Origin: a virus
DNA: 23,573 nucleotides
Strand: one strand, 5' to 3'
Virus record (IMG/VR): IMGVR_UViG_3300001450_000020
Coordinates: 32,577-56,149 of that record
Below are positions 5,441 through 14,929 of the stretch, piece after piece (the first letter of the stretch is position 1; every line of letters begins with the position of its first letter). The position numbers and the translations under genes were made by a program. The notes beneath the pieces are model-generated. The model worked only from the letters and a program-made list of their open reading frames with translations, made no database searches and had not been told where the DNA came from.

Positions 5441-7453
5441 ATGAATCATTTTCAGATAGTACCCAGCTTTGTTAACACAAGAGAATTTTCTTGTGAGGCT
5501 AAATCATTTATAAAAAATGGTTATTATACTAATTCGCCTGCAGGTACATATGCCTATAGAGAATATTGGGAAGAGCAGACTCGTAGATGTATGGAAGGTT
5601 TTGAAGTAGGAGGAGTTAGAATTACAGGTGCTCACTATTTTTATTTAAACTTTACACAGATAAAAGCAACAGTTAAGCAAGGAAAAATAGAAAGAAAAGT
5701 ATTAACATTTCCATCTTTTCTAGATATGGATTACTATTATTTTATGGAATGTGAAATAGCTAGAGAAAATGGACAAGGAATTATCGTAGCCAAAGCAAGA
5801 CGAAAAGGATTCTCATATAAAAATGGAGCACTATGTGTATATCAATATAATTTTTACAGAGACTCTACAAGTATAATAGGTGCATATTTAAATGAATATT
5901 CTAATGCAACTATGAGTATGGCATTTGAAATGTTAAACTTTATTAATAAACATACAGCATGGGCAAAACGTAGAAATCCTGATAGAAGAGATTTTGTAAA
6001 AGCTAGATTTAAAGAAGTTGTGGACGGGCAAGAAGTTTGGAATGGATATAACAGTGAGATATTTACACTAACATTTAAAGATAACTTCTCAGCAGCTATT
6101 GGTAAAACTGCAGATCTAATGTTATTTGAAGAAGCGGGAAAATTCCCTAATTTAATAAATGCTTATATGGTAACGGCACCAGTATTTAGAGACGGTAATG
6201 TTATGATTGGTATGCCATTAATATTTGGTACAGGGGGTGATATGGATGGAGGATCAAATGATTTTGCTGAAATGTTTTATAACCCAGAAAAGTATTGGTT
6301 AAGGGCTTATGAAAATATTTGGGATGATGGAGGTGCTGGAACAAATGCTGGATTCTTTATTGATGATATGTGGTATAAGCCCGGAAAGGTAACTATGCCA
6401 GATGGAGAAGTTGTTAATATGGTAGATGATCAAGGGAATTCAAATAGAGAAGCAGCTGAAGTATTTTTAGATCAAGAACGTCAGATTTTAAAAACTACAG
6501 ATTCAAGATCTACATGGGAAAAATATATTACACAATCTCCTAAAACACCTAGAGAAGCATTCTTAAAAACAAGCGGAAATATATTTCCTACTATTGAACT
6601 TAATACATGGTTAGCAGAAATTGAAACTACAAAAAAGGCACAAGATCTAGCTATGGTAGGAGAGTTGTATTGGGAAAAAGATAAAGTAAAATGGATGCCT
6701 AATAATGAACTTAAGCCTATTAATAAGTTTCCATTAAAACCTAATGAAGATAAAACAGGATGTATTGTTATATGGGAACATCCATACCATGATAAAACAT
6801 CAGATGAAATTCCATTTGGATTATACATAGGAGGTACCGATCCTTATGACCAGGATAATTCTACAACTAGTTCTCTTGGAAGTACTTTTATATATAAGAC
6901 ATTCCAAAAATTTGATAAAACATATAATCTACCAGTAGCAGAATATACAGGTAGACCAGAGACCGCAAAAGAATATTATGAGAATATAAGAAAACTTCTT
7001 ACATATTATAATGCGCAAACCTTGTATGAGAATAACTTAAAAGGTTTGAAGATATACTTTGAGCAGAAAAAATCTTTACATTTATTAAAATCTCAACCAA
7101 GTATATTAAAAGATATAGTAAATAGATCTACAGTATCTAGAGGGTATGGAGTACACATGAGTGAGCCTATTAAGATACAATCTGAGATTTATTTGAGAGA
7201 TTGGTTGTTAGAAAAAAGAGCGGATACAGATGAAGGGGATAAATTAAACCTACATTCTATTTTATCTATTCCGCTACTAAAAGAATTAATTGCTTATGAT
7301 AAACAGGGTAACTTTGATAGGGCAATAGCGTTTATGCTTTGTATTCTACATAGCCATGAAAACTATCATATAGATCTAGAAAGTCAGTTCGATCATGGAC
7401 AAAGTGATAAATTCTGGCGTACAAACCACTTTAAAAAAAGAAAAGTATGGTAA
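5441..7453 (+). CDS. terL: Terminase large subunit (DNA packaging ATPase/nuclease)
   Basis: A 670-residue protein with the two-domain layout of TerL. The N-terminal ATPase has a Walker A-like segment KARRKGFSYKNG at residues 118-129 and a Walker B-like LMLFEEAG at 226-233 (acidic pair Glu230-Glu231). The C-terminal nuclease (RNase H-like) region starts near residue 460 with IGGTDPYDQD (Asp467, Asp470) and continues with an ETAKEYYENIRKLLTYY helix and LYENNLKGLKIYFEQ near 525-545, matching the metal-binding and strand order of terminase nucleases. It moves DNA into the prohead through the portal encoded next and cuts the concatemer. The conserved N-terminal extension (EYWEEQTRRCMEGFEVGG) is typical of TerL of Bacteroidetes phages. 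No small terminase was recognised nearby. Confidence 0.9.
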   Translation: MNHFQIVPSFVNTREFSCEAKSFIKNGYYTNSPAGTYAYREYWEEQTRRCMEGFEVGGVRITGAHYFYLNFTQIKATVKQGKIERKVLTFPSFLDMDYYYFMECEIARENGQGIIVAKARRKGFSYKNGALCVYQYNFYRDSTSIIGAYLNEYSNATMSMAFEMLNFINKHTAWAKRRNPDRRDFVKARFKEVVDGQEVWNGYNSEIFTLTFKDNFSAAIGKTADLMLFEEAGKFPNLINAYMVTAPVFRDGNVMIGMPLIFGTGGDMDGGSNDFAEMFYNPEKYWLRAYENIWDDGGAGTNAGFFIDDMWYKPGKVTMPDGEVVNMVDDQGNSNREAAEVFLDQERQILKTTDSRSTWEKYITQSPKTPREAFLKTSGNIFPTIELNTWLAEIETTKKAQDLAMVGELYWEKDKVKWMPNNELKPINKFPLKPNEDKTGCIVIWEHPYHDKTSDEIPFGLYIGGTDPYDQDNSTTSSLGSTFIYKTFQKFDKTYNLPVAEYTGRPETAKEYYENIRKLLTYYNAQTLYENNLKGLKIYFEQKKSLHLLKSQPSILKDIVNRSTVSRGYGVHMSEPIKIQSEIYLRDWLLEKRADTDEGDKLNLHSILSIPLLKELIAYDKQGNFDRAIAFMLCILHSHENYHIDLESQFDHGQSDKFWRTNHFKKRKVW

Positions 7454-7477
7454 ACTAGTGGATTATTAAAATAAATT

Positions 7478-7490
7478 ATATATTTTTGTA
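7478..7490 (+). promoter_or_regulatory. Bacteroidetes-type promoter element before the portal gene
   Basis: The 59-base gap between TerL and portal contains TATTTTTG at 7481-7488, matching the TAnnTTTG -7 element. The G lies 24 bases before the portal ATG. The surrounding 13 bases (ATATATTTTTGTA) are identical to those before the scaffold gene. No clear upstream TTTG element was found, so only the -7 part is supported. Confidence 0.5.
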
Positions 7491-7512
7491 GGTTGAAAAA
7501 CAGTACTGAATA

Positions 7513-9999
7513 ATGGGAGATAATAACGGAGCATATGTATTAGCAGATTTACCTAGACAAAAATTGTCTCGTAGTGCTAAAGGCAAAAAGTGGGGACAGA
7601 CCTGCATAGATGAATTAGAAAAAATCACATATAGTGAGATGGAATACAATGGTAGATCTTCTCGTTATAGAAAACAAGTTAACTATGATCTATATAATGG
7701 CAAATTAGATCAAGGAGATTTTCAATATGTTTTAAATCCTTTTGGAGTAAACGAAGCAGAATTCCCAGCTAAGATGCAACACTATGATATTATTTCTCCT
7801 AAGTTACAATTACTTATGGGGGAAGAAATAAAAAGACCATTTAATTTTAAAGTAGTTTCACATGATCCAGATGCTATATCTAAACTTGAAGCTATGAAAA
7901 AAGAGATGCTTATGGAATTTTTATATTCTGTAGTAGTACCTCCTAGAGAGCAAGAAGCTCAAATGCAAGAACAACAGCAATTAGCGGAAACAGACCCAGA
8001 AAAAGCTGCTCTATCAAAACCAAAAACTCCTGCTGAAATTGAAAAATATATTAATTATGATTATCAAGATATACGAGAAACAGTAGCACAACGTATCTTA
8101 GAATATCTTGTACGAGAAGACAACTTAGAAGTTAAGTTTAATCAAGGATTTAAAGATGCACTTATAGCGGGAGAAGAAATTTATTGGGTAGGAGATATTT
8201 CAGGGAATCCTACAGTAAGAGTATGTAACCCATTAGATATACGAGTAATATTAGATCCAGATTCTCCATACATTGAGGAATCTCAAGCAGTTATTGAAGA
8301 AAGATGGTTAACTATGTCTACTGTTATGGACGAGTATTATCAATCTTTAACACCTAAAGACTTAGATAGATTAGAAAGCGGAACAAATAGAGGTACAGAT
8401 CAAGGTGGGGTTAACTACCCTTATAGTGAATTTAATATTGTTAATGTAGATAGAGTATTAGACACAGTAGGAAATGGAACTTTTGATCCTGCAGCTATTA
8501 GATCTTATAGACGAGATGGTATGATAAGAGTAATACAAGTAGAGTGGAAGTCTATGAGAAAGATTGGTTTAGTTACTTATACTGATGAAGCGGGAATTGA
8601 ACAACAAGATATAGTAGATGAGATTTTTGAAATACCTGAATACGCAGAAAAGAAAGGAGATGTTTATACTTTTGATGATGTAGAATTAAAATGGTATTGG
8701 GTAAATGAATATTGGGAAGGTACTAAAATTGCAGAAGATATTTATGTTGATATTCGACCAAAGAAAAATCAGCGTAGAGATATGAATAATCCTAGTGATG
8801 TAAAGTCAGGTTATGTAGGGTATATTTATAATGAAAGAAATTCAGAATCTATTTCATTAATAGATCGTATGAAGCCGTTCCAGTACTTGTATAATATTAT
8901 TTATTACCGAACTGAATTAGCTATTGCTAAATCTAAAGGTAAAGTTGCACTGATGGATATATCTCAAATACCATCTTCTGAAGGATGGGATGTTTCTAAG
9001 TGGATGTATTATTTAGAATCTATGGGTGTTATGTTTATTAATTCTAGGGAAGAAGGAAATAGATCTAGAGATGCTGCACCATTTAATCAATTCCAAAGTG
9101 TAGATCTTTCTATGGGTAATTATATAAATACTCATGTACAATTATTAGAGCAAATTAAAACTGAACTCGGAGAACTTTCTGGAGTAAGTAGACAAAGACA
9201 AGGTCAAGTAACTTCTTCTGAGTTAGTTGGAAATACTGAAAGAGCGGTTACACAATCTTCTCATATTACAGAATACTGGTTCTATAATCATAATGAATGT
9301 AAGAAAAGAGTATTAAGCGCATTAGTAGATGTAGCTAAGATGAGTTATAGAAAAGGAAAAAAGATACAATATATTGGAGACGATATGCAAAGAACTTTTT
9401 TAAATATTGAAGCAGATGACTTTACTAATTCTAGTTATGGAGTATTTGTTTCTAACTCAGCTAAAGATGATAAAGCTTTAGAAACTTTAAAAGGATTAGC
9501 GCAATCTGCATTACAGGCGGGAGTTGTATCATTTACTGATGTAGCTAAAATATTAAATTCTGATTCAATAGTAAAAGTGAAAAAAGAATTAGAAGCTTCA
9601 CAGATTCAAGCTGAACAGAAACAACAAGAAGCTAGTCAAGCTGAACAGCAGTCTTTACAACAACAAGCTCAAGCTCAACAACAGTTTGAGATGATGAAAG
9701 AAGATAGAGAAGATCAACGTACTTCGATGGATAATCAAACAAGAATTGAGGTAGCCAGAATAAATGCTGAGGCTAAAATGATTGATGCTGATGAGAACAA
9801 TGATGGTTATGTAGATCATAAAGAAGCAGAGGATGGGGCTAGACAAGCTGCTGATAATGCTAAAGCTCAAATGGAAAGAGAAAAAATGCAAGGTGAACTA
9901 GGTCTAAAGAAAGAAGAGTTACAAGAAAAGAAAAGAGCCAATAAAGCAGACGAAAGTATAAAGCGTAAAGCCGCAACTAACAAACCAACTAATGGGTAG
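7513..9999 (+). CDS. Portal protein with C-terminal EF-hand-like loop
   Basis: An 828-residue protein immediately downstream of TerL. It would form the dodecameric ring at one capsid vertex through which DNA is packaged and released. Length and composition fit large portals of Bacteroidetes phages. The helical N-terminal half contains SRYRKQVNYDLYNG and KMQHYDIISPKLQLLMGEEIKRPF. A central clip/stem region includes YLYNIIYYRTELAIAKSKGK, followed by LSGVSRQRQGQVTSSELVGNTE, a motif common in such portals. Residues about 690-828 are a Gln/Glu/Lys-rich coiled-coil tail. Inside it, residues 760-771 read DENNDGYVDHKE, fitting a calcium-binding EF-hand loop. The tail probably lies inside the head. 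The gene overlaps the next by 8 bases. Confidence 0.85.
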   Translation: MGDNNGAYVLADLPRQKLSRSAKGKKWGQTCIDELEKITYSEMEYNGRSSRYRKQVNYDLYNGKLDQGDFQYVLNPFGVNEAEFPAKMQHYDIISPKLQLLMGEEIKRPFNFKVVSHDPDAISKLEAMKKEMLMEFLYSVVVPPREQEAQMQEQQQLAETDPEKAALSKPKTPAEIEKYINYDYQDIRETVAQRILEYLVREDNLEVKFNQGFKDALIAGEEIYWVGDISGNPTVRVCNPLDIRVILDPDSPYIEESQAVIEERWLTMSTVMDEYYQSLTPKDLDRLESGTNRGTDQGGVNYPYSEFNIVNVDRVLDTVGNGTFDPAAIRSYRRDGMIRVIQVEWKSMRKIGLVTYTDEAGIEQQDIVDEIFEIPEYAEKKGDVYTFDDVELKWYWVNEYWEGTKIAEDIYVDIRPKKNQRRDMNNPSDVKSGYVGYIYNERNSESISLIDRMKPFQYLYNIIYYRTELAIAKSKGKVALMDISQIPSSEGWDVSKWMYYLESMGVMFINSREEGNRSRDAAPFNQFQSVDLSMGNYINTHVQLLEQIKTELGELSGVSRQRQGQVTSSELVGNTERAVTQSSHITEYWFYNHNECKKRVLSALVDVAKMSYRKGKKIQYIGDDMQRTFLNIEADDFTNSSYGVFVSNSAKDDKALETLKGLAQSALQAGVVSFTDVAKILNSDSIVKVKKELEASQIQAEQKQQEASQAEQQSLQQQAQAQQQFEMMKEDREDQRTSMDNQTRIEVARINAEAKMIDADENNDGYVDHKEAEDGARQAADNAKAQMEREKMQGELGLKKEELQEKKRANKADESIKRKAATNKPTNG

Positions 10000-12130
10000 A
10001 TTCTACAAAGAATATTTAAGAGACATGTCTTATAAAAATGCTTCTAGTAAAGTAGAAAGGAGATATTCTATGGGAGGAGATTGGACTGGAGGTAGAGAAG
10101 ATATTACTGGTATGGGGATGGCTCATTTAACAGACGGATCTTTAATTAGTCCATATAATCCACAATATGTTCCTGGTGTACAAATGGGGGGTAGTGAAGC
10201 TTCTAATCCAAGTGGAGATTATGTCTATAGACAAAACGCTAAAAAACCTATAAGATTTTATGAATTTGGAGGAGACATAAAGCCTTTAGATGAAGATGGA
10301 AATGAAAGACAAATGCCTAAGCTTGATACAGCTAATTCTATAATCACAAATAATAAAAGGAGTGCAATGACGAGCGAGGAGGCAGCTATGTATTCTATTG
10401 ATAGTGCAAATGCAGTTTCTACTTTTGATTGGTTTAAAAGTTTAGGAACACAAACTACAGATGGTGTAATTAATGTTTTTGAAAATCTTAAAAAGAAAGT
10501 GACAGGCAGCGACAGCGACTCTCCACCACCTAAGCAAGGAGCTACTATGACTACTGATGATGGTGTGAAAATGAAATTTTTGAATGATGCTTGGATTCCT
10601 GATAAAGGATCTGGTAATGTAGAGACATATCAATTAAATTTAAAAGGAAAAAAAGGTAAAAGCTCTGCTTCGAAAGACTACGTACCTGAAGGAACTAAAA
10701 AGAACGGTAAGTATTTACATTATACTGAAGAGGGGCCTAAATGGCTAGATGATCCATTAGGTGTTTCGTTTGAACAAGAAGCTTCTGAGGGTACAGTTAA
10801 ACCATTTGCATCTGGTTATGAATATATTAAGGGTCAGGGCTGGACTTATAAAGGCGGCGTTCCTGCAGCTCCTACTGTTAAAGAAAAGGACAAGAAAAAC
10901 TGGAGAAGTAGAATACAAGATGAAGAAGATAAAAAGATTATAAAGCTCCCATCAAGATCAATAGAGCAAATCTCAACCTCTGACTTAGAAATGGAATTAC
11001 AAAAAGCAGCACCTTTTGAATTGAGAGGAAATTCTGATTATTATACAACAGAGATAAAAGGTAAGCGTGGGGGTTCTTATGTGAAAGGAGATGATGGTAA
11101 GTCTGAAATGAATTTAAGAGATCAAGCAGGTAGATTAGTTTGGTCAGGAACTCAAGCAGAATACCAAGAAAAGTATGGAGACTTTCTTGAACAAGGAACA
11201 ACTCAATCTGGTGAACGGAGAAAAGATAGATTATATCTAAAAGAATATGGTGGGGACACAGGCGAATTAGATTCATTAAAAATGAAGACCCTAGGAATAA
11301 ACATGATGCCTACAGATAACCCAACTTGGACTCCTATTGATCCAGACTCTGGAACTGTTACAGTAAATCTTCCAGAAAAATCGCCAAAGTTTTTATTAAA
11401 TAAAAACGGGTGGGCAGATGTAGATGAGTATAGAAAAAAAGCTAAAGATTCTAAATTTATTAAAGGTACTCAAGATCTAGTTATTACAGATGGATTTGAT
11501 ATTGATAATGATGGAGTGTGGGGGAATAAAACTTACAATGCAATAAATCAAGATTTAGTAAATAAACAATTAAATAATTATACTAAATCAAACTTTACTG
11601 AGGATCAGTTTACAGCTCAAATATATAAAGAATCTACAGGAGATAATTCTGTTGTTTCTGGTGCAGGAGCTATGGGTATTGCACAATTTTTACCAAGTAC
11701 ATTTAAATGGGCAAAAGAAAAAGGATGGATACCGGAAACATCAAAGATTACTGATGTAGCTGCTCAATCTTTAGCTCAAAGAAGATACATGGATTATCTA
11801 TATGAAGATAGAGACAATATAAAATCTGCTAAAACTAGCAGTGAAAGACAGGCGCGTACATTTGCTTCTTATAATATGGGTCCAGGTAATTTTGATAAGT
11901 TTTGGAAGAAGCTTTCTAAAAAAGAAAAAGCAGCGGGATGGGGTACGTGGTATAAAAAAATGAATAACGAAACTAAGATGTATGTTCTTTGGAATATGGA
12001 TAGAGCGACTTATAAAAAAGATTATTCAACTCCATATAAAAATACGCGAGGTGTAATGACTTCTAAATGGAATGATGTAAACTATGGTTTTAATAACTAT
12101 AAAAACAAAAAGTTAAAATATAGATATTAA
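9992..12130 (+). CDS. Virion-associated lytic transglycosylase with peptidoglycan-binding segment
   Basis: A 712-residue protein. Residues 1-490 are low-complexity and Gly/Lys/Asp-rich with repeated short YEFGGD/KEYGGD elements and an acidic-Pro linker (SDSDSPPPK), probably disordered or spread through the virion. Residues about 500-525 (FDIDNDGVWGNKTYNAI) resemble a peptidoglycan-binding repeat. Residues about 535-645 form a soluble lytic transglycosylase (goose-lysozyme-like) domain. It has catalytic Glu547 in QIYKEST, GAMGIAQFLPST at 559-570 and ASYNMGPGN at 625-633. The enzyme would cleave the glycan strand between MurNAc and GlcNAc. Its place between portal and scaffold suggests it is packaged in the head or neck and used at DNA entry rather than at lysis, for which the M15 peptidase is the better candidate. 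Confidence 0.82.
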   Translation: MGRFYKEYLRDMSYKNASSKVERRYSMGGDWTGGREDITGMGMAHLTDGSLISPYNPQYVPGVQMGGSEASNPSGDYVYRQNAKKPIRFYEFGGDIKPLDEDGNERQMPKLDTANSIITNNKRSAMTSEEAAMYSIDSANAVSTFDWFKSLGTQTTDGVINVFENLKKKVTGSDSDSPPPKQGATMTTDDGVKMKFLNDAWIPDKGSGNVETYQLNLKGKKGKSSASKDYVPEGTKKNGKYLHYTEEGPKWLDDPLGVSFEQEASEGTVKPFASGYEYIKGQGWTYKGGVPAAPTVKEKDKKNWRSRIQDEEDKKIIKLPSRSIEQISTSDLEMELQKAAPFELRGNSDYYTTEIKGKRGGSYVKGDDGKSEMNLRDQAGRLVWSGTQAEYQEKYGDFLEQGTTQSGERRKDRLYLKEYGGDTGELDSLKMKTLGINMMPTDNPTWTPIDPDSGTVTVNLPEKSPKFLLNKNGWADVDEYRKKAKDSKFIKGTQDLVITDGFDIDNDGVWGNKTYNAINQDLVNKQLNNYTKSNFTEDQFTAQIYKESTGDNSVVSGAGAMGIAQFLPSTFKWAKEKGWIPETSKITDVAAQSLAQRRYMDYLYEDRDNIKSAKTSSERQARTFASYNMGPGNFDKFWKKLSKKEKAAGWGTWYKKMNNETKMYVLWNMDRATYKKDYSTPYKNTRGVMTSKWNDVNYGFNNYKNKKLKYRY

Positions 12131-12167
12131 TAAAACGCTATAATAAACAATAAAAAATTTATTTTTT

Positions 12168-12186
12168 CCTTTCAAAAGGTTTTTTT
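12168..12186 (+). terminator. Possible weak intrinsic terminator
   Basis: A short hairpin, CCTT-TCAA-AAGG at 12168-12179, is followed immediately by seven T residues at 12180-12186. The stem is only four base pairs (five with a two-base loop), so termination would be weak. It lies about 38 bases after the transglycosylase stop and just before a promoter-like element, which supports a transcript boundary. Confidence 0.4.
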
Positions 12187-12200
12187 ATGTAATTAATTAA

Positions 12201-12213
12201 ATATATTTTTGTA
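12201..12213 (+). promoter_or_regulatory. Bacteroidetes-type promoter element before scaffold and capsid genes
   Basis: ATATATTTTTGTA at 12201-12213 contains TATTTTTG (12204-12211), a TAnnTTTG -7 element. Its G is 22 bases before the scaffold ATG. The 13-mer is identical to the one before the portal gene. It lies in the 103-base gap after the transglycosylase gene and would drive the scaffold-capsid unit. Confidence 0.5.
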
Positions 12214-12233
12214 AATTCTTAAAAAAATAAACT

Positions 12234-13427
12234 ATGTCAACAGAAACCAACGAAAATTCACTAGAGGGATTTAAAAACTTAGCAGCAGATATAATGCCTG
12301 CTGAGAGTATAGAAGTAAAAGAAGTAACAGATGTACCAGCAGATGATCTTGAAACATTAGGATCAGATACAGGTATTGTAGATTTAACTCCAGGAAATAA
12401 CCTGGAAAAAGAATCAGAAGCTCCAGAGAGTATGGATGAAACTACGGAGGATAAAAAAGAAGATAAGGAAGTACTATCTGCAGATAATTTAGAGATACAA
12501 TATAAAAATGAAATCCCTGAAGGAGAATCTACAGAAGAAGAGTTAGCAGAAGGAGAAGAGGAAGAAATATCTCAAATTGGAGTTGTTGCTAATTTCTTAA
12601 AAGAAGAAGGTATTGTTGATTTTGATTCTGAGGAATTTGAGGACACTGAAGAAGGGTTCGCAAAAGTTATCCAGAGTGAAATATCAAAAGGAGTAGAAAA
12701 ATATAAAGAAGATTTAGAACCTTTAGCTAAAGAGTTTTTAACTTATATAGAAAAAGGCGGAGATCCTTCTAAGTTTGTAAAAGCTACAAGCGATGTAGAC
12801 TTCAGCAAAATAGATGTTAAAATGATTGACGGAAAAGAAAATCTACAAAAGCAACTAGTAGCTGAACTAATGCGTAAGGAAGGATATAGTAATGATGAAA
12901 TAATGGAAGATGTAAAAGATTTTACAGATGGAGGACTCATTGCTAAAAAAGCTAAACGAGCTTTAACTAAATTAAAAGACTTACAATTAAAAGATCGTGC
13001 TTCATTATTAGCAGATCAAGAAAAAGCAGAAGAGACAAAAAAAGAAGAGTATCAAACTTTTTTGTCTAGTTTAAAAGAAGATATTGAATCTAGAGAAGAG
13101 ATCGCTGGGTTTTCTATTAATACAAAATCAAAAAAGGATTTCTATAATTATATAACTAAAGTTGACCGTAAAACAGGAAAGACTAGATTAGTATCAGATT
13201 CTGAGGCTGATCAAGATTCTCAATTAAAGATGGCTTGGTTATATTATAATAAGTTCGATTTTAAACATGTTGAAAAAAAGGCTAGAACAAAAGCCACTTC
13301 ATCATTAAGAGCTAGTTTAGAACGTGCGAGTGGAGTATCTACTCGTAAGCTTAAAAGTAAAACACGTACTAAAGTAACTAATAGTGATGTTGATTTCAGT
13401 TTGTTTGCAAACGCACTTAAAAAGTAA
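12234..13427 (+). CDS. Capsid scaffold-like protein
   Basis: A 397-residue protein directly upstream of the major capsid gene. Residues 1-115 are strongly acidic, with runs of Glu/Asp such as EEELAEGEEEEISQ. The centre (about 150-300) is helical and highly charged, with coiled-coil character (LLADQEKAEETKKEEYQTFL). The C-terminal 50 residues are basic (KKARTKATSSLRASLERA and STRKLKSKTRTK). An acidic elongated body with a basic C-terminal capsid-binding segment is the usual pattern of scaffolding proteins. It would guide shell assembly around the portal and then leave. No protease motif was recognised. It could also be an internal head protein. The assignment rests on composition and position. 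Confidence 0.6.
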   Translation: MSTETNENSLEGFKNLAADIMPAESIEVKEVTDVPADDLETLGSDTGIVDLTPGNNLEKESEAPESMDETTEDKKEDKEVLSADNLEIQYKNEIPEGESTEEELAEGEEEEISQIGVVANFLKEEGIVDFDSEEFEDTEEGFAKVIQSEISKGVEKYKEDLEPLAKEFLTYIEKGGDPSKFVKATSDVDFSKIDVKMIDGKENLQKQLVAELMRKEGYSNDEIMEDVKDFTDGGLIAKKAKRALTKLKDLQLKDRASLLADQEKAEETKKEEYQTFLSSLKEDIESREEIAGFSINTKSKKDFYNYITKVDRKTGKTRLVSDSEADQDSQLKMAWLYYNKFDFKHVEKKARTKATSSLRASLERASGVSTRKLKSKTRTKVTNSDVDFSLFANALKK

Positions 13428-13458
13428 AATAATTTAATAACTAAAAAAGAAAAAGTGA

Positions 13459-14907
13459 ATGGCTATAAACGGATTGCAACTTTACAAAACAAAATGGCAT
13501 TCGGGATTGACCCAACAAAATCACCTTTCGTCAGCATATTTAACTGAGCCTGAAGTAATGAGTACATTAGTTACTCGTATCTTCGGAATGCAAGGATCTA
13601 ACCCTATCCAATATTTAACAAGTGGAATGGGAAGATCTAATGAAATCGGTAACAGAGAATATGATTGGCACTTACAAGGAGATGATGAGAAGGCAATTCC
13701 AGTGACTGGAAATTTAGGCGATGGTGGAGTAACACCAGGTTTAAATAGAACAACTTTCCGAGTTAAGTTCGGAGAAAAATGGTTCGCTAACCAAGAAGTG
13801 TTAGTGGCAGATGATAGATCTTACAGAGTGAGAGTAATGGAAGATCCATATTTTGATGGATCAGACTGGATTTACACGTTAAAATTAACGACTCCAGATC
13901 CAACTAAATTCATGGATCCACTATTGATTAATGCTGGTTCTGAGTTCTCGAAAGAGTACACTACAGTACCTGAATTCTCAACTGGTGGTAACACTACATT
14001 TAGTGCTCCATTTAAAATGAGAAATCATTTATCGACTTTAAGAAAGTCTTATACAGTAACAAGATCAGCAGCAACTGATGCTCTTGTTATACAACTAGCT
14101 GATCCAGCTAACCCAGGTAAAAAAACTACAGTATGGACAAGATATGCTGAATGGGAAGCAATGGCTCAGTGGTACAGAGAGATTGAAAGATCATACTGGT
14201 ACTCAACATTCTCTGCTAACGCTAATGGTGTTACAGATATGTTAGGTAACAACGGTCTTCCAGTTTATGAAGGTGCTGGAATTAGAGAGCAAATCGCTCC
14301 AGCAAACAGACGTTACTATTCTGATTTATCAGAAAATATTATCAGAGATTTCTTAATTGATCTTTCTTATAATGTAATGCCTGAGTCTTCTAGAGAGTTT
14401 GTTGCATTTACAGGTGAGTATGGATTCGCAGAATTCGACAGAGCTATGAAAACTGCAGCTTCAAATTGGACTCTAGTAGATTCAACATTCATTACTGGTA
14501 GCGGGCAAAACTTGTCTTTAGGTGGACAATTCAAAACTTACCTAGGATTAAATGGTACTAAGATTACTCTTAAGCATTTACCATTATATGATAACACAGT
14601 AATCAACAGACAATTACATGCTGATTCTGGAAGACCTATTGAGTCTTACAGGTTCACATTCCTTGACTTTGGTATGGCAGGTGGAGAATCAAACATCCAA
14701 GCTGTTCATAAAAAAGACTCTAAGGATATGATGTGGCATACTGCTGGTTCTGTAGATCCATTTGGAAATACAGCTAAATCTGTTAACACTATGCGTTCTG
14801 ACAACCTTGATGGTTATTCAGTACACATGTTAACTGAGTGTGGAATTATGATTAAAAATCCTATGGCATGTGGTGAGTTGATTTGTACTAAAGTAGCACA
14901 AAACTAG
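13459..14907 (+). CDS. Major capsid protein
   Basis: A 482-residue protein right after the scaffold-like gene. It is rich in Gly, Ala, Ser and aromatic residues with mixed alpha/beta character (YAEWEAMAQWYREIERSY, then YYSDLSENIIRDFLIDL). The segment GNREYDWHLQGDDEKAIPVTG near residues 60-80 and the C-terminus (GIMIKNPMACGELIC) are consistent with an HK97-like shell protein, though I cannot confirm the fold from sequence alone. Size, gene order (portal, scaffold, capsid) and a more even codon choice with more C-ending codons, as in highly expressed genes, support this call. No N-terminal pro-domain for cleavage is evident. Confidence 0.8.
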   Translation: MAINGLQLYKTKWHSGLTQQNHLSSAYLTEPEVMSTLVTRIFGMQGSNPIQYLTSGMGRSNEIGNREYDWHLQGDDEKAIPVTGNLGDGGVTPGLNRTTFRVKFGEKWFANQEVLVADDRSYRVRVMEDPYFDGSDWIYTLKLTTPDPTKFMDPLLINAGSEFSKEYTTVPEFSTGGNTTFSAPFKMRNHLSTLRKSYTVTRSAATDALVIQLADPANPGKKTTVWTRYAEWEAMAQWYREIERSYWYSTFSANANGVTDMLGNNGLPVYEGAGIREQIAPANRRYYSDLSENIIRDFLIDLSYNVMPESSREFVAFTGEYGFAEFDRAMKTAASNWTLVDSTFITGSGQNLSLGGQFKTYLGLNGTKITLKHLPLYDNTVINRQLHADSGRPIESYRFTFLDFGMAGGESNIQAVHKKDSKDMMWHTAGSVDPFGNTAKSVNTMRSDNLDGYSVHMLTECGIMIKNPMACGELICTKVAQN

Positions 14908-14929
14908 ATTAATAAATTAAACATTAAAC

